A stretch of DNA of 64,000 nt from Mesorhizobium sangaii. GTDB taxonomy: Bacteria; Pseudomonadota; Alphaproteobacteria; Rhizobiales; Rhizobiaceae. Both the position numbers and the translations under genes were made by a program. The notes under the pieces were generated by a model. That model was not told the DNA's origin, searched no databases, and saw nothing but the letters and a program-made list of their open reading frames with translations. Shown in pieces: positions 7,924-17,338 of the stretch (the stretch's first letter is position 1; each line of letters starts with the position of its first letter). Location: NCBI RefSeq assembly GCF_014207355.1, contig NZ_JACHEF010000005.1, positions 434,001 to 498,000 of the forward strand, written 5' to 3'.

Positions 7924-9036
7924 TCACCCTGCCGTCCGCGCCAGTTGCAAATCGACGAACTGCACCCCCTTGGCCGCCACGCGCGCCCATTCCGAATCCG
8001 TATCGAGTTCGAGATAGCGCGCCCAGTTGCGGCGGGCCTCTAGCAGATTGCCGGCGTCGAATTCCAGCCGGGCGAGGTTGAACACCGGATCGGCATAGGT
8101 CTTGTCGAGCGCGATCGCCTTCTGCAAATGCCTTCGCGCCGAAGCGTCGCGGCCTTGCTCGCTCATCAGCCCGGCGAGGTTGAACCACGCCTCGACGAAG
8201 GCCGGGTCGAGTTTTATCGCGCGCGCATAGTCGTGCGCGGCATCTGCCGCGTGGCCGCCGGCGCGCAGGCAATTGGCGCGGTTGAAGGCGGCAATCGCAT
8301 CGCTCGGGTCGATGGCCAGACAGCGCTGGTAGAGCGCGGCTGCCCCATCATGGTCGCCGCCCTCCTCCGCCGCTTCCGCCTCCGCGAACAACTCTTCCAG
8401 CGTGTCGTCGGCCTCTGAACCCGCCGAGCCCAGATCGAACAGCAATTGCCCGTCAAGCTCGCTCTGGCCGCCCTCGAGATAGATCGCGTCGGGCCGCCCA
8501 TGCTGCGAACCGACATTGAGCGACTTGGCGGTCAGCGAAGCCACCGGCCCGGAGCGATGGACGGAGCGTGCAATCGCGCCCCAGGTCGCACCCCCGGCCA
8601 CCAGCCCGGCATATTTGCGCGCCAGGATGAGGTCGCGGAAAGAATAGGGTTCGCCGTCATGCTCGAAAGCATCGAACAGCGACAACAGGTCGAGGTCGGC
8701 GCCGGACAGCCGCGACTGTTCGATCAGTGATTGCCTGGAGAGCGAGGACGCCTCCGGGGCCTTCATCAGCCCGAGCAGGCGCAGGAACCCGTTCTCGCTG
8801 ATCAGCGAGCGCCCGGCGGCGCGCTCGGCGGCGACGCGGCGCTCGATCTCGGCATCGCCGGCCTTTGTCAGACGGGTCCGCCCGAACACGACATGCGTGG
8901 TGCGCCTGGTGACCCCGCGCTGCAACTGGCCGTGCTGGCGCTCGACCTCGCGTGCCGCCAGCCTGAGCGGAAATGCCGCCAGCGCACCGATCGTGCCGAA
9001 GACGACCCCCGGGACCAAACCGGCCTGTGCCGTCAT
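7924..9036 (-). CDS. BRCT-like/TPR protein coupled to Ku
   Basis: A 370-residue protein with three parts. Residues about 10-92 look like a BRCT domain: AAREVERQHGQ, then VTRRTTHVVFGRTRL, then a helix ending SENGFLRLLGL. Residues about 98-165 carry a MerR-like helical region (YSFRDLILARKYAGL). Residues about 220-350 hold four TPR units, for example AIAAFNRANCLRAGGHAADAAHDYARAIKLDP. BRCT domains are phospho- or DNA-end-binding modules found in repair proteins such as NAD-dependent ligase. The ATG overlaps the ku stop (ATGA, 9033-9036), so translation is probably coupled. This context suggests an accessory role in end joining. That role is inference; the BRCT call is by eye. Confidence 0.72.
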   Translation of the reverse strand: MTAQAGLVPGVVFGTIGALAAFPLRLAAREVERQHGQLQRGVTRRTTHVVFGRTRLTKAGDAEIERRVAAERAAGRSLISENGFLRLLGLMKAPEASSLSRQSLIEQSRLSGADLDLLSLFDAFEHDGEPYSFRDLILARKYAGLVAGGATWGAIARSVHRSGPVASLTAKSLNVGSQHGRPDAIYLEGGQSELDGQLLFDLGSAGSEADDTLEELFAEAEAAEEGGDHDGAAALYQRCLAIDPSDAIAAFNRANCLRAGGHAADAAHDYARAIKLDPAFVEAWFNLAGLMSEQGRDASARRHLQKAIALDKTYADPVFNLARLEFDAGNLLEARRNWARYLELDTDSEWARVAAKGVQFVDLQLARTAG

Positions 9037-9941
9037 TTCTTGCTCTTGCCGACCGCCTTCAGCAGATTGGCCTTCAGCGGATTTTCAGCCGCACCGCCCG
9101 CTGCCGCCTTGGCCTTGGCCGCGGGCTTGGCGACCTCGTCGGCCTTGCTCTTCGACTTGGCCGGCGGCTTCGACTGCGACAGGCTGGCCTTCAGCGCGTC
9201 CATCAAATTGATGACATTGCCGCGCTCGGGGGCGGCTGCAATGATCGGCTTGTGGCCCTTCAGCTTCTCGCGGATCATCGCCATCAGCGCGATCTCGTAG
9301 CGATCCTCGTAGTTCTTCGGATCGAAGGTGGTTTCCTTCTGCTTGATCAGCGCTTCGGCCAGTTGCAGCATTTCCGCATCTGGCTTGCCGGCCGGGATGT
9401 TGCCGAAATACTCTGCTGTTCCACGCACTTCGTTTGGATTCCTCAAGGTACACACGAACATGCCGTTCTCGCGCGCGCCGATCGTCACCACGCGCTCGCG
9501 GCTGGACAGCACAAGCCGGGCGATCGCCAGCTTGCCGGATTTGCGCATCGCTTCGCGCAGCACGGCGAAGGTTTCCTCCGCCATCGCGCCATCGGGCGCG
9601 AGGTAATAGGGCGCGTCCTGATAGATGACGTCGACCTCGCCCTCGTCGACGAAGGCCTCGATGTTCATCGTGTGGTTGGACTCGATGCGCACCGCGTCGA
9701 GGTCGGCATCATCGATGATGATGTACTGCTTGTCCTCGTATTCGTAGCCCTTGACCAGATCCGAACGCTCGACCAGCCCCAGTTCGGGGTCGACCGGCTT
9801 CATGTTGATGCGGTTGTGGGTCTTCTTGTGCAGCTGGTTGAAGCTGATGCGCTCGCTCGCGCTGGTGGCGGGGTATAGCCGCACCGGACAGCTGACGAGG
9901 CTGAGCTTGAGGTAACCTTTCCAACTTGCCCTGGGCGCCAT
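9033..9941 (-). CDS. ku: Ku protein (non-homologous end joining)
   Basis: A 302-residue bacterial Ku homodimer subunit that binds double-strand ends and recruits LigD. The start MAPRASWKGYLKLSLVSCPV and the FNQLHKKTHNRI stretch are family signatures, followed by the beta-barrel core (KGYEYEDKQYIIIDDADLD). The C-terminal 55 residues form a Lys/Ala-rich basic tail (SKPPAKSKSKADEVAKPAAK), as in many bacterial Ku proteins, where it contributes to DNA threading or LigD contact. A TAGGAG site precedes the ATG. ligD lies upstream on the same strand after a 203-bp gap, and the BRCT-like/TPR gene follows with overlapping stop and start codons. Confidence 0.95.
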   Translation of the reverse strand: MAPRASWKGYLKLSLVSCPVRLYPATSASERISFNQLHKKTHNRINMKPVDPELGLVERSDLVKGYEYEDKQYIIIDDADLDAVRIESNHTMNIEAFVDEGEVDVIYQDAPYYLAPDGAMAEETFAVLREAMRKSGKLAIARLVLSSRERVVTIGARENGMFVCTLRNPNEVRGTAEYFGNIPAGKPDAEMLQLAEALIKQKETTFDPKNYEDRYEIALMAMIREKLKGHKPIIAAAPERGNVINLMDALKASLSQSKPPAKSKSKADEVAKPAAKAKAAAGGAAENPLKANLLKAVGKSKK

Positions 9942-10144
9942 GAAACACTCCTACGCGGCCATGCACTGTCACACCGGTGCAGCGCTGTTCGTCCGAAGGA
10001 CGAGCGACGCCACTGAAATCCTACATCGACCCAGCACAATACAGGCAAATCCCTGACGAAATGTTTTAGGTCGGCACGATGTCGAAGATGGAAGAATAAT
10101 TCAAATTGTCGGGACCGTCGATGGACTTGGGTGCCTCACCCCAT

Positions 10145-12637
10145 TCATCGGCGCGAGGAACCCAACTTATGAAGGGGCAAATCCCGCGCGAACTCATCGA
10201 TCTCCGCCCATGGATCGCCGGATGTCGCCAGGAGCCCCGGCAGCGAGGAATAGTTCAAATCCTGCGGTGCATCGATCGACTCCAGATCCGCCCAGCTCAC
10301 CGGTGTCGAGGCCGGCAGATTGGTGCGGGCACGCAGCGAATAAGGGGCGGCCGAGGTGTGGCCGCGCGCGTTGCGATGATAGTCGATGAAAATGCGCTTC
10401 TTGCGGTTGTCCTTGCCCATGGTGGTGGTGAAGGTGTCGGGCGCGGTTGCCGCAAGATGCCTGGCCATGGCGCTGGTCGCCTGATGCAGCTTCTTCCAGT
10501 TCTGCTTGCCCGTCACCGGCACGGTGATGTGGATGCCGCTGCCGCCCGAGGTCTTGGCGAAGGGCACCAGCCCGAGCCCCTCGAGCTCGCCCTTGATATG
10601 CACCGCCGCCTCGACCACCTCTCGCCACGAAATCCCCTCGCCCGGGTCGAGGTCGAAGACGATCTGGTCGGGCTTGTCGAGACTGGTGCGATGCGTGCCC
10701 CAGGTGTGGAATTCGACGACGCCGAACTGCGCCAGCGCCAGATAGCCCTTGGCGCCTTCGACCGAGAGATAGGATTTGGTCTCGCCCTCGGAATTGGTCG
10801 CCTCGAAGGTCACCACCGAAGGCGGCATGCCGGTGAAGGCATGGCGCTGGAAGAAACAGTCCTTAGGCAGGCCGGTCGGGCAGCGCACCAGCGACACCGG
10901 CCGTCCCAGAATGTGCGGCAGCATGAAGTCGCCGACCAGCGCGTAGTAGACGGCGATGTCGAGCTTGGTCGGCCCGGTCTTGCCGAACAGCCGCCGCGTC
11001 GGGTTGGTCACCCAGATGGCGGCGAGGTCGGCCTCCGAGATCAATCGCTTGCGTTTGGCCGATACCGGCGTCGACAGGCCGACATCCCTCAAGCCGCGAA
11101 ACACTGCGTGGCGCAGCGCATTGTCCGCGGTGCGGTTGGCATAGTGGATATGGGCCGAGAACAGCGGCCGCACCCAGTGCATCTCGCGCATAATCTCGCG
11201 CGGCACCCCTTCGGGAGCCGTCGCGCCTGATGTGAGCGGCTCCAGCCTGGCGAGCAATTCGGCAGCGGTCCCGGTATCGAAGCCGGTGCCGACCTTGCCG
11301 CGATAATGCAGTTCTCCGTCCTCGAATTCCGCAAGCCCTAGGGCTGCCAGCCCCTCGGCGGCATTCGAGACGGTGTAGCCGGCAATGACGAAGTCGTCGG
11401 TCTGGAGCGCCTTGGTCTTGGTCCAGCTTTTGGTGCGGCCGCTCTTGTAGGTCGCGGAGGCGCGTTTGGAGACGACGCCTTCCAATCCGAGTTCCGACGC
11501 CTGGTCGTAGAGTCCCTGCCCCGAGCCTTCGACATGGTCGGAGAACTGGATGGCGGAATTGGCGCCGAGGCCCGACAGCAGCTGTGCCAGCAGCGCCTTG
11601 CGCCGGACCAGCGGCGCCTTGGTCAGATCCCAGCCGTCGAGATTGAGCAGATCGAAGGCATAGAAATGCAGCCTGTTGCCGGCGCCTCCGGCCAGCGCTT
11701 CCTGCAACAGCGCGAAACGGCTGATGCCCTTGGCATCGAGCACGACGATCTCGCCGTCGATGATGGCGTCGCGGCACGGCAGTTTGGCGAAGGCATGCGG
11801 CAGGTCGCCATAGCGCTTCGTCCAGTCGATGCCGCCGCGCGTGATCAACCTGACCACACCGTCCGTGAGATGCGCCATGGTGCGGTAGCCGTCGAATTTG
11901 ATCTCGTGCAGCCAGACCTCTCTGGTGTCCTCGCCATCGGGCGGCTTTGGCACCTGCGTCGCCAGTTGCGGCTCGATGCGGCTGAGTGCCGGCGCCTTGA
12001 ATGCGCCTGGCAGCGTGCCCGGCTTCAGTGCGCCCGGCTTGGGCTTGGCCGCCGGCTTCGCGGGCGCCACCAGCTCCTCGATACGCTTGCCTGACTTCAC
12101 GCTTTCCGGCCGCGCTTCCAGGATGTCGAGCGCGGTGTCGGCGGCAAGGTCGCGCTCCTTGAACAGCAGCCAGTTCTTCTTGTTCTGGTCCTCGCCGGGT
12201 TTTGGTTTGAGCCTGGTCAGCATCCAGCCGCCATTGAGCTTGTCGCCGGCCAGCCGAAACTTGAAGGCGCCGGTTCGCAGGCTCTTCTCGACATCGTCCA
12301 TCGGCGCCCAGATGCCGGTGTCCCAGACGATCATCGGCCCGCCGCCATATTCGCCCTCGGGGATGACGCCCTCGAAGTCGATATATTCCAGCGGATGATC
12401 CTCGGTCTCGACCGCCAGCCGCTTGTCGGCCGGATTGAGCGACGGCCCGCGCGGCACCGCCCAGCTCTTCAGCACGTCGCCGACCTGCAGCCGGAGATCA
12501 TAGTGATCGGCGGTGGCATGATGCTTGTGGACGACAAAGCGGTTGCCTTCGCCGGCAACGAGCCCGCCGGCGGGCTCCGGCGTTTTCGAGAATTCGCGCT
12601 TGGCGCGATAGGCTTTGAGCTTGGGTGGGATTGTCAT
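10145..12637 (-). CDS. ligD: Multifunctional ATP-dependent DNA ligase D
   Basis: An 830-residue LigD that trims, fills and seals broken ends with Ku. Domain order is phosphoesterase, ligase, polymerase, the order common in proteobacteria. The 3'-phosphoesterase (about 30-165) shows HKHHATADHYDLRL, with His39, His45, Asp47 and Arg49 at the metal-site positions, and EDHPLEY with His81. The ligase nucleophile is Lys247 in HEIKFDGYR, followed by the nucleotidyltransferase core and OB fold to about 530. The primase-like polymerase (about 545-820) shows IVFDLDPGEG and the SGGSGIHITVP motif. The linker at 190-215 is Pro/Ala/Lys-rich. No strong ribosome-binding site is visible, but the N-terminus matches homologues. 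Confidence 0.95.
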   Translation of the reverse strand: MTIPPKLKAYRAKREFSKTPEPAGGLVAGEGNRFVVHKHHATADHYDLRLQVGDVLKSWAVPRGPSLNPADKRLAVETEDHPLEYIDFEGVIPEGEYGGGPMIVWDTGIWAPMDDVEKSLRTGAFKFRLAGDKLNGGWMLTRLKPKPGEDQNKKNWLLFKERDLAADTALDILEARPESVKSGKRIEELVAPAKPAAKPKPGALKPGTLPGAFKAPALSRIEPQLATQVPKPPDGEDTREVWLHEIKFDGYRTMAHLTDGVVRLITRGGIDWTKRYGDLPHAFAKLPCRDAIIDGEIVVLDAKGISRFALLQEALAGGAGNRLHFYAFDLLNLDGWDLTKAPLVRRKALLAQLLSGLGANSAIQFSDHVEGSGQGLYDQASELGLEGVVSKRASATYKSGRTKSWTKTKALQTDDFVIAGYTVSNAAEGLAALGLAEFEDGELHYRGKVGTGFDTGTAAELLARLEPLTSGATAPEGVPREIMREMHWVRPLFSAHIHYANRTADNALRHAVFRGLRDVGLSTPVSAKRKRLISEADLAAIWVTNPTRRLFGKTGPTKLDIAVYYALVGDFMLPHILGRPVSLVRCPTGLPKDCFFQRHAFTGMPPSVVTFEATNSEGETKSYLSVEGAKGYLALAQFGVVEFHTWGTHRTSLDKPDQIVFDLDPGEGISWREVVEAAVHIKGELEGLGLVPFAKTSGGSGIHITVPVTGKQNWKKLHQATSAMARHLAATAPDTFTTTMGKDNRKKRIFIDYHRNARGHTSAAPYSLRARTNLPASTPVSWADLESIDAPQDLNYSSLPGLLATSGDPWAEIDEFARDLPLHKLGSSRR

Positions 12638-12706
12638 GGCATGGATCGAAGCGCGGCAGCCAGGTGCAAGCGTCCCGACAGAGCGCTGCTCTTGAGCCTC
12701 ACGCTC

Positions 12707-12931
12707 TCAATCGTCGGTGGCTGGCGTCAACTCGAGCTCGGCCGGCGACAGGCCTTGCTGCAGTTGGGCGAGCCGGAATTCGTCGACCCAGTAGGCTTCG
12801 CCGTCGACCAGTACGCGCGCCTGGTATGCGCCGGCCGAAAAACTCTGCGCGGTGATGTAGACCTTATGACGGTCGAGCGCCTTGCGCACCGCGGAGCGCT
12901 TTGCATTCTGGCCGATGACGGGACTGAACAT
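12707..12931 (-). CDS. Small hypothetical protein
   Basis: A 74-residue protein with no recognised family. The start at 12931 is preferred to the upstream ATG at 13024 because GAGGG sits 7 bases before it. The protein is predicted to be soluble and mixed alpha/beta (KVYITAQSFSAGAYQARVLVDGEAYWVDEF, given here only as two strand-like segments around a small turn), with an acidic tail. It lies 69 bases upstream of ligD on the same strand and might share its transcript. The coding signal is moderate. Confidence 0.5.
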   Translation of the reverse strand: MFSPVIGQNAKRSAVRKALDRHKVYITAQSFSAGAYQARVLVDGEAYWVDEFRLAQLQQGLSPAELELTPATDD

Positions 12932-13052
12932 GACGCTGCCCTCGGTCGCCCCGACACACAGATGGCCGCGGTCCGCAGCCTGGCGACTGGAGTTAAGGAT
13001 GACCGAGACCCGCCGTCCTGTCAATTTCGCGGAGACGGCCTGGGCCCGAGGC

Positions 13053-13229
13053 TTACGACCCGCTGCTGTTGACCGCGTTGCCGATCACCTTGAACTTGGT
13101 GTTGACCGCATTGCCGAGCGCGCCGGCGCCGGCGATGATGGCGAGTGCGATCAAGGCGGCGATCAGGCCATACTCGATGGCGGTCGCGCCGGATTCGTCG
13201 CGGATGAAACGGGAAAATAACTTTTGCAT
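13053..13229 (-). CDS. Flp-family type IVb pilin
   Basis: A 58-residue prepilin. The leader is short, then the type IVb signature ESGATAIEYGLIAALIALAI, with Glu and Tyr as in Flp pilins cleaved by TadV-type prepilin peptidases. The tail GNAVNTKFKVIGNAVNSSGS is typical of Rhizobiales PilA/Flp. The start at 13229 has AGGA 6 bases upstream and gives the usual length. No tad/cpa assembly genes occur in the window, so this is an orphan pilin gene or lies away from its assembly cluster. Confidence 0.9.
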   Translation of the reverse strand: MQKLFSRFIRDESGATAIEYGLIAALIALAIIAGAGALGNAVNTKFKVIGNAVNSSGS

Positions 13230-13407
13230 ATTATTCCTGTCTTCCAATCCCTCCCGCATCTAATAAACCCCACAGATTGCAGTTCGGTTAAAATTTGACC
13301 AAGCTAATGAAGGTGCTCGGACCCCGGCTTGAATCAAAACATCAAGTCGCGCGGCTGCCTGCTGCCGGTGGCGGGACCGCTCGAACCCTCGCCTCGGAGA
13401 ACTGGCT

Positions 13408-14625
13408 TTAGTCCTTCAATCGCCGCAGGCGGCGCGCCACGCCCTGGATGGCCTTGAGCAGCCGCGGTCTCATGCGCACGTAACGCTCGGCCCGGCTGCG
13501 AAACAGGATGGCGGCATTCGCCCCCCTGCCCCGCAGCGTCATCGGTTCGCAGATCTCGGACAGGACCGAATTCGCGGCACCGATATGCTCCTTGTAGCCT
13601 TGACCGCCGACCGACAAGTCGAAGTAGTCGAATCCTCGCTCGCGCCCCCACATCATCAGCTTGCCGATCGTCGTCAGGCCGGGTGACACATTGGCGACCG
13701 CATCCTTGTCGATCGCGAGCAGGATGCCATGAAGCGTGCCTTTTCTGGCCAGCACGAGCATGGAAGCAAGCCAGGCTTGCCCGACGCGCAGTCCAAAGAG
13801 CCGCACCGATCCGTCGGACAGGCCCTCGAGGGCCGCGTTCCGGTAGAAGTCGACGGCCGATTGCTGCGTCAGGAGATCGAAACGCGCAAGCTCGCGAAAG
13901 CGCTTCAGCCGCAGCTCAAGCAGCGTACCGAAGAGCTCCTCCGTCAGGGCGGGCGTGTCGGCCTCTACCAGGCTGAGGCCGCCAAGTTGTTCAAAGCGCC
14001 GGCAGTGCTTGCGGAAGTCCTTGGCGAAGGACGGCCTGCAGATGCGCTTGATGAGATCCTCGGGCTCTCCGTGCAAGACCAGGCCCGAGGTGACCTGGAT
14101 GGAATCGCGCGTCGCCGAAAGCAGAGCCAGCGGATTGGTCACGCCAAAGACCTGTTGCGGGATACCGGCGATGTGGATGCGATCCACCGGCGGCAGCACC
14201 GAACAGACCGCCGCCCAGGCGGCCTCAGCGCCCTGCCTGGTCCACGGGCTGGCATCCGCCAGCAGCGGCGCGGAATAGTCGCAGACGCCGCAGCTCAGCC
14301 ATTCGACCACATAGTGGCGGTAGGCGCGGCGCCGCATCAGCGGCACCAGCACTCTGGGCTCGCCGGTCGCGGCGTCGCCCACCTCGACGATGAGCAGCTC
14401 CGCGCCCTTGGGCATCAGCCGCGTGGCGATCCCTTCGGCCCAGGCATAATGCTGATGGGCAGTGCAGATGCCATTGGCCTGCCACTCCAGCCAAAGCGGC
14501 TTGACCGCCTCGAGGCTGGTGTGCAGCCGCGCCGTATAGGCGCGTTCGGTGGCGTCAGTGCTGGCGGCGGGAGCAGAAGCCTGCGCCGCCGATATCGGTG
14601 CCATCCGCATTGCCTGGCTCGACAT
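13408..14625 (-). CDS. CelD/BcsL-like GNAT acyltransferase, copy 1
   Basis: A 405-residue member of the CelD/BcsL (FemAB-like, double GNAT fold) acyltransferases found in polysaccharide clusters. Recognisable parts are EWQANGICTAHQHYAWAEGI, the EWLSCGVCDYSAPLL stretch and the second GNAT half with FDYFDLSVGGQGYKEHIGA. It is a close paralogue of the next gene upstream (14780-16021), sharing the same motifs in the same order. AGGAGG lies 6 bases before the ATG. It is the last gene of a minus-strand series GT4, flippase, acyltransferase 2, acyltransferase 1. It probably acylates an exopolysaccharide or its precursor; the acceptor is unknown. Confidence 0.82.
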   Translation of the reverse strand: MSSQAMRMAPISAAQASAPAASTDATERAYTARLHTSLEAVKPLWLEWQANGICTAHQHYAWAEGIATRLMPKGAELLIVEVGDAATGEPRVLVPLMRRRAYRHYVVEWLSCGVCDYSAPLLADASPWTRQGAEAAWAAVCSVLPPVDRIHIAGIPQQVFGVTNPLALLSATRDSIQVTSGLVLHGEPEDLIKRICRPSFAKDFRKHCRRFEQLGGLSLVEADTPALTEELFGTLLELRLKRFRELARFDLLTQQSAVDFYRNAALEGLSDGSVRLFGLRVGQAWLASMLVLARKGTLHGILLAIDKDAVANVSPGLTTIGKLMMWGRERGFDYFDLSVGGQGYKEHIGAANSVLSEICEPMTLRGRGANAAILFRSRAERYVRMRPRLLKAIQGVARRLRRLKD

Positions 14626-14779
14626 ATCTGCCTCCTGCCTTTCTCCCGCGACGACCGGATGCGGTCGCCGGCGATCCTGTTTTCAGCCGCTTGGACCGCC
14701 CACCAGCGTTCTTCCAGACCAGACAGGCGCATCGACGCGAGCCTCTTTGATATGGAACAAGCGCGAAATTCGGCCGCCC

Positions 14780-16021
14780 TCAGCCCTTCGACCTTCGCAA
14801 GCCACGCACCACGCCCTGGGCGGTCTTGAGCAGCCGCGGATGAGACCGCACGAAAAGCTCGGCCCGGTCGCGAAGCGAAGCGACCGCTGCTACGCCCTTG
14901 CCGAGCGGCGTCGGCGTTTCGTCGATCTTGGCCAAAACCGAACTCACGGCGCCGAACTGTTCCTTGTAAGGCTGGCTGCCCACCGACAGGTCGAAATAGT
15001 CGAACCCCTGCCGCAGTCCCCAGACCATTAGCTCGCCCATCAGCCCCAGGCCCGGTGAGGCGTTGGGCACCACCTCCAGGTCCATGCCGATCAGCAGGGC
15101 ATGCAATGTGCCTTGCCGGACCAGCATGTACTGGACAGAGACCCAATCCTCGCCGACGCGCAGTCCGAAGATCCGCACCGATCCGTCGGACAGGCCCCGG
15201 AGTGCTGCGTTTCGGTAGAACTCGACAACCGCCGGCTGCGCCAGGAGATCGAAGCGCCCCAGTTGGCGAAACCGCTTGAGCCGCATTTCGACGAGGGCGC
15301 CGAAGACGAGCTCTATCAAGGCCGGCGTGTTGGCCTCGATCATATCCACGGTGCCGTGCCGTTCGAGCCGGCGCCAGTCCTTGTAGTAGGTTTTGACGAA
15401 GGACGGTCTGCCATGGCGCTTGATCAGGGTCTCCGGGTCGCCATCCAGCACGAGGCCGGACGTGATCAGGCTGGACTCTTGCGCGATCGCCAGGAGCGCG
15501 AGGGGATTGGCCACCTCATAGACCTGCCGTGGAATTCCCGTGATGTGGATGCGGTCCGCGCGCGGCAGGACGGATCGGACCGCCGCCCACGCGGCTTCGG
15601 CAGCCTGCGGGGTCCACTGGCTCCTGTCCGACAGAAGCGGCGCTGAATAATCGCAGACCCCGCAGCTCAGCCATTCGATCACGCGATGTCCGAACCTCGA
15701 CCGCCGCATCAGCGGCACCAGCATCTTGAATTCGCCGGTTCCGGCGTCGGCCACTTCGACGATGAGCAGCTCGGCGCCCTCGGGCATCAGCCGTTTGACG
15801 ATCCCCTCGACCCATGCATGGAGCTGATGGGCGGAGCACGTCCCATTCGCCTGGCATTGAAGCCAGAGCGGCAGAACGGCTTCGAGACTGGTGTGCAGCC
15901 GCGCCGTGTAGGCTCCAGCAATGCTTCGGGAAGCATCGATGGCTTTCCCGGCCGGTGCTGGCACTCCAGCTATCGGCGCATCGGGCGGTACAGTCGTCAA
16001 CGTCCGGATCGACACGTCCAT
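14780..16021 (-). CDS. CelD/BcsL-like GNAT acyltransferase, copy 2
   Basis: A 413-residue paralogue of the downstream acyltransferase, with matching landmarks YTARLHTSLEAVLPLWLQ, EWLSCGVCDYSAPLL and FDYFDLSVGSQPYKEQFGA. The pair most likely arose by tandem duplication and has since diverged. The gene starts 3 bases after the flippase stop. AGGAG abuts the ATG at 16021 directly, so the GTG two codons later (16015) is an equally plausible start. The role is inferred from the cluster: decoration of the exported polysaccharide. Confidence 0.82.
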   Translation of the reverse strand: MDVSIRTLTTVPPDAPIAGVPAPAGKAIDASRSIAGAYTARLHTSLEAVLPLWLQCQANGTCSAHQLHAWVEGIVKRLMPEGAELLIVEVADAGTGEFKMLVPLMRRSRFGHRVIEWLSCGVCDYSAPLLSDRSQWTPQAAEAAWAAVRSVLPRADRIHITGIPRQVYEVANPLALLAIAQESSLITSGLVLDGDPETLIKRHGRPSFVKTYYKDWRRLERHGTVDMIEANTPALIELVFGALVEMRLKRFRQLGRFDLLAQPAVVEFYRNAALRGLSDGSVRIFGLRVGEDWVSVQYMLVRQGTLHALLIGMDLEVVPNASPGLGLMGELMVWGLRQGFDYFDLSVGSQPYKEQFGAVSSVLAKIDETPTPLGKGVAAVASLRDRAELFVRSHPRLLKTAQGVVRGLRRSKG

Positions 16022-16024
16022 CTC

Positions 16025-17338
16025 CTACCTTTTTCCCGTGGCGAGCGGTGCGGGTTCGGTCCGTCGCCACGATTTCGGCTTGCTGTCATGCCGGCTGTCC
16101 GCGCGCTCAAGCGCAAGTATGTGGCGGTGTGCGAAATACCATGAGGCCACGAGCACGACGGTCTCGGAGACCGCGGCACCTGCAAGCGACCATGGCGGGG
16201 AAGCGATAGCGAGCAGGATTGCGATCAAGACCAGACCAACGACCGCGCCGGCCGTTGTGATGAACGCCACGACCCGGAATTCGCCGAGTATCTCGAGGAC
16301 GATGCGCGGCATGATGTAGAGCATGATCGGCACGAAGTTCGCCACGGCGAGAAGCCCGATGACGCTGACCGAAGCTCCCGCTAGCGATTGGGATTTTATT
16401 GTCGGCAGGACAAACAGGATGCAGGCTCCGTAAACCAGGCTGCCGAGCCCCATGACAAGCGACCACAGCTTGGCATGCATCCACACGCGCCTGACTTCAT
16501 TGTTCCCCATCATCTTCGCAAGCTCTGGCTGCAGCATGTTCACAAAGGCCAGGCTGACGATGCGCAGTGGGGCAAACAGGACGATAACCGCCGCGATGGG
16601 CGCATAGGCCGCCGGACCGGCAATACCCGCGACCAGCAGCGCCAGGCACTGACCCTGGATGTTGGTGGTCGTCGCGCTGAATCCTGACCAGCGCAGTTGG
16701 CGCCAGAGCCTGGCGTAGCGTCGCCGCACGGGGGCTCGGAAACTGACGCGAAGCGGACGCGGCGCCAGGCGGGCAAGCACGGCTATGCCGATCACATTGG
16801 CCGCTGCAAGGGCATAGAACACCATTTGCAGCACATTCGGCGCCGTGTAGATCGCCAGCGCAGCCATTGCGGCACCAGCAACTGTGAAGGCGAAATCGCT
16901 TATGCTGACGACCATCTGTTGGCGGCGCGCGAAGAATGCCGTGCGCATATGGCTGCGCAGCGACCACGCGCCGACGAAGCACCCGGCGGCGATACTGCCC
17001 GCGTCGCCCCACAGCAGCATCAGCAGCGCGGTCGCGGCGCCCATGATCGACGCGACGACCACCGCCGCCCCTCCAAACGTCACGTCGTGCGCGTCGACGC
17101 CGGCCCTGTTGGTGCTCTTGCCCATCCATATGCTGGCGGGGACGGCGGTCAGTGATCTGATGTAGGACAGGCCGACGCCGCCCATCACCATCGCGATGGC
17201 GAATATGCCGTAGCCTTCCGCCGACAGCACGTGCAGCAGCGCGATGTTCAGCGCGAAGTGAAAGCCGCTCTGTATGGCTTCGCCGCCGATCATCAGCACA
17301 AGGCGTCGCAGCAGATGGCCTGGAAACACGAACTTCAC
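16025..17338 (-). CDS. Polysaccharide flippase (Wzx/MATE-like)
   Basis: A 437-residue inner-membrane protein with about twelve hydrophobic helices and short polar loops, the layout of the multidrug/oligosaccharidyl-lipid/polysaccharide (MOP) exporters. It starts MKFVFPGHLLRRLVLMIGGEA and its ATG overlaps the stop of the GT4 gene (ATGA, 17335-17338). Its position between a glycosyltransferase and two acyltransferases fits translocation of lipid-linked repeat units across the inner membrane. A basic C-terminal tail (PKSWRRTEPAPLATGKR) follows the last helix. Confidence 0.85.
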   Translation of the reverse strand: MKFVFPGHLLRRLVLMIGGEAIQSGFHFALNIALLHVLSAEGYGIFAIAMVMGGVGLSYIRSLTAVPASIWMGKSTNRAGVDAHDVTFGGAAVVVASIMGAATALLMLLWGDAGSIAAGCFVGAWSLRSHMRTAFFARRQQMVVSISDFAFTVAGAAMAALAIYTAPNVLQMVFYALAAANVIGIAVLARLAPRPLRVSFRAPVRRRYARLWRQLRWSGFSATTTNIQGQCLALLVAGIAGPAAYAPIAAVIVLFAPLRIVSLAFVNMLQPELAKMMGNNEVRRVWMHAKLWSLVMGLGSLVYGACILFVLPTIKSQSLAGASVSVIGLLAVANFVPIMLYIMPRIVLEILGEFRVVAFITTAGAVVGLVLIAILLAIASPPWSLAGAAVSETVVLVASWYFAHRHILALERADSRHDSKPKSWRRTEPAPLATGKR

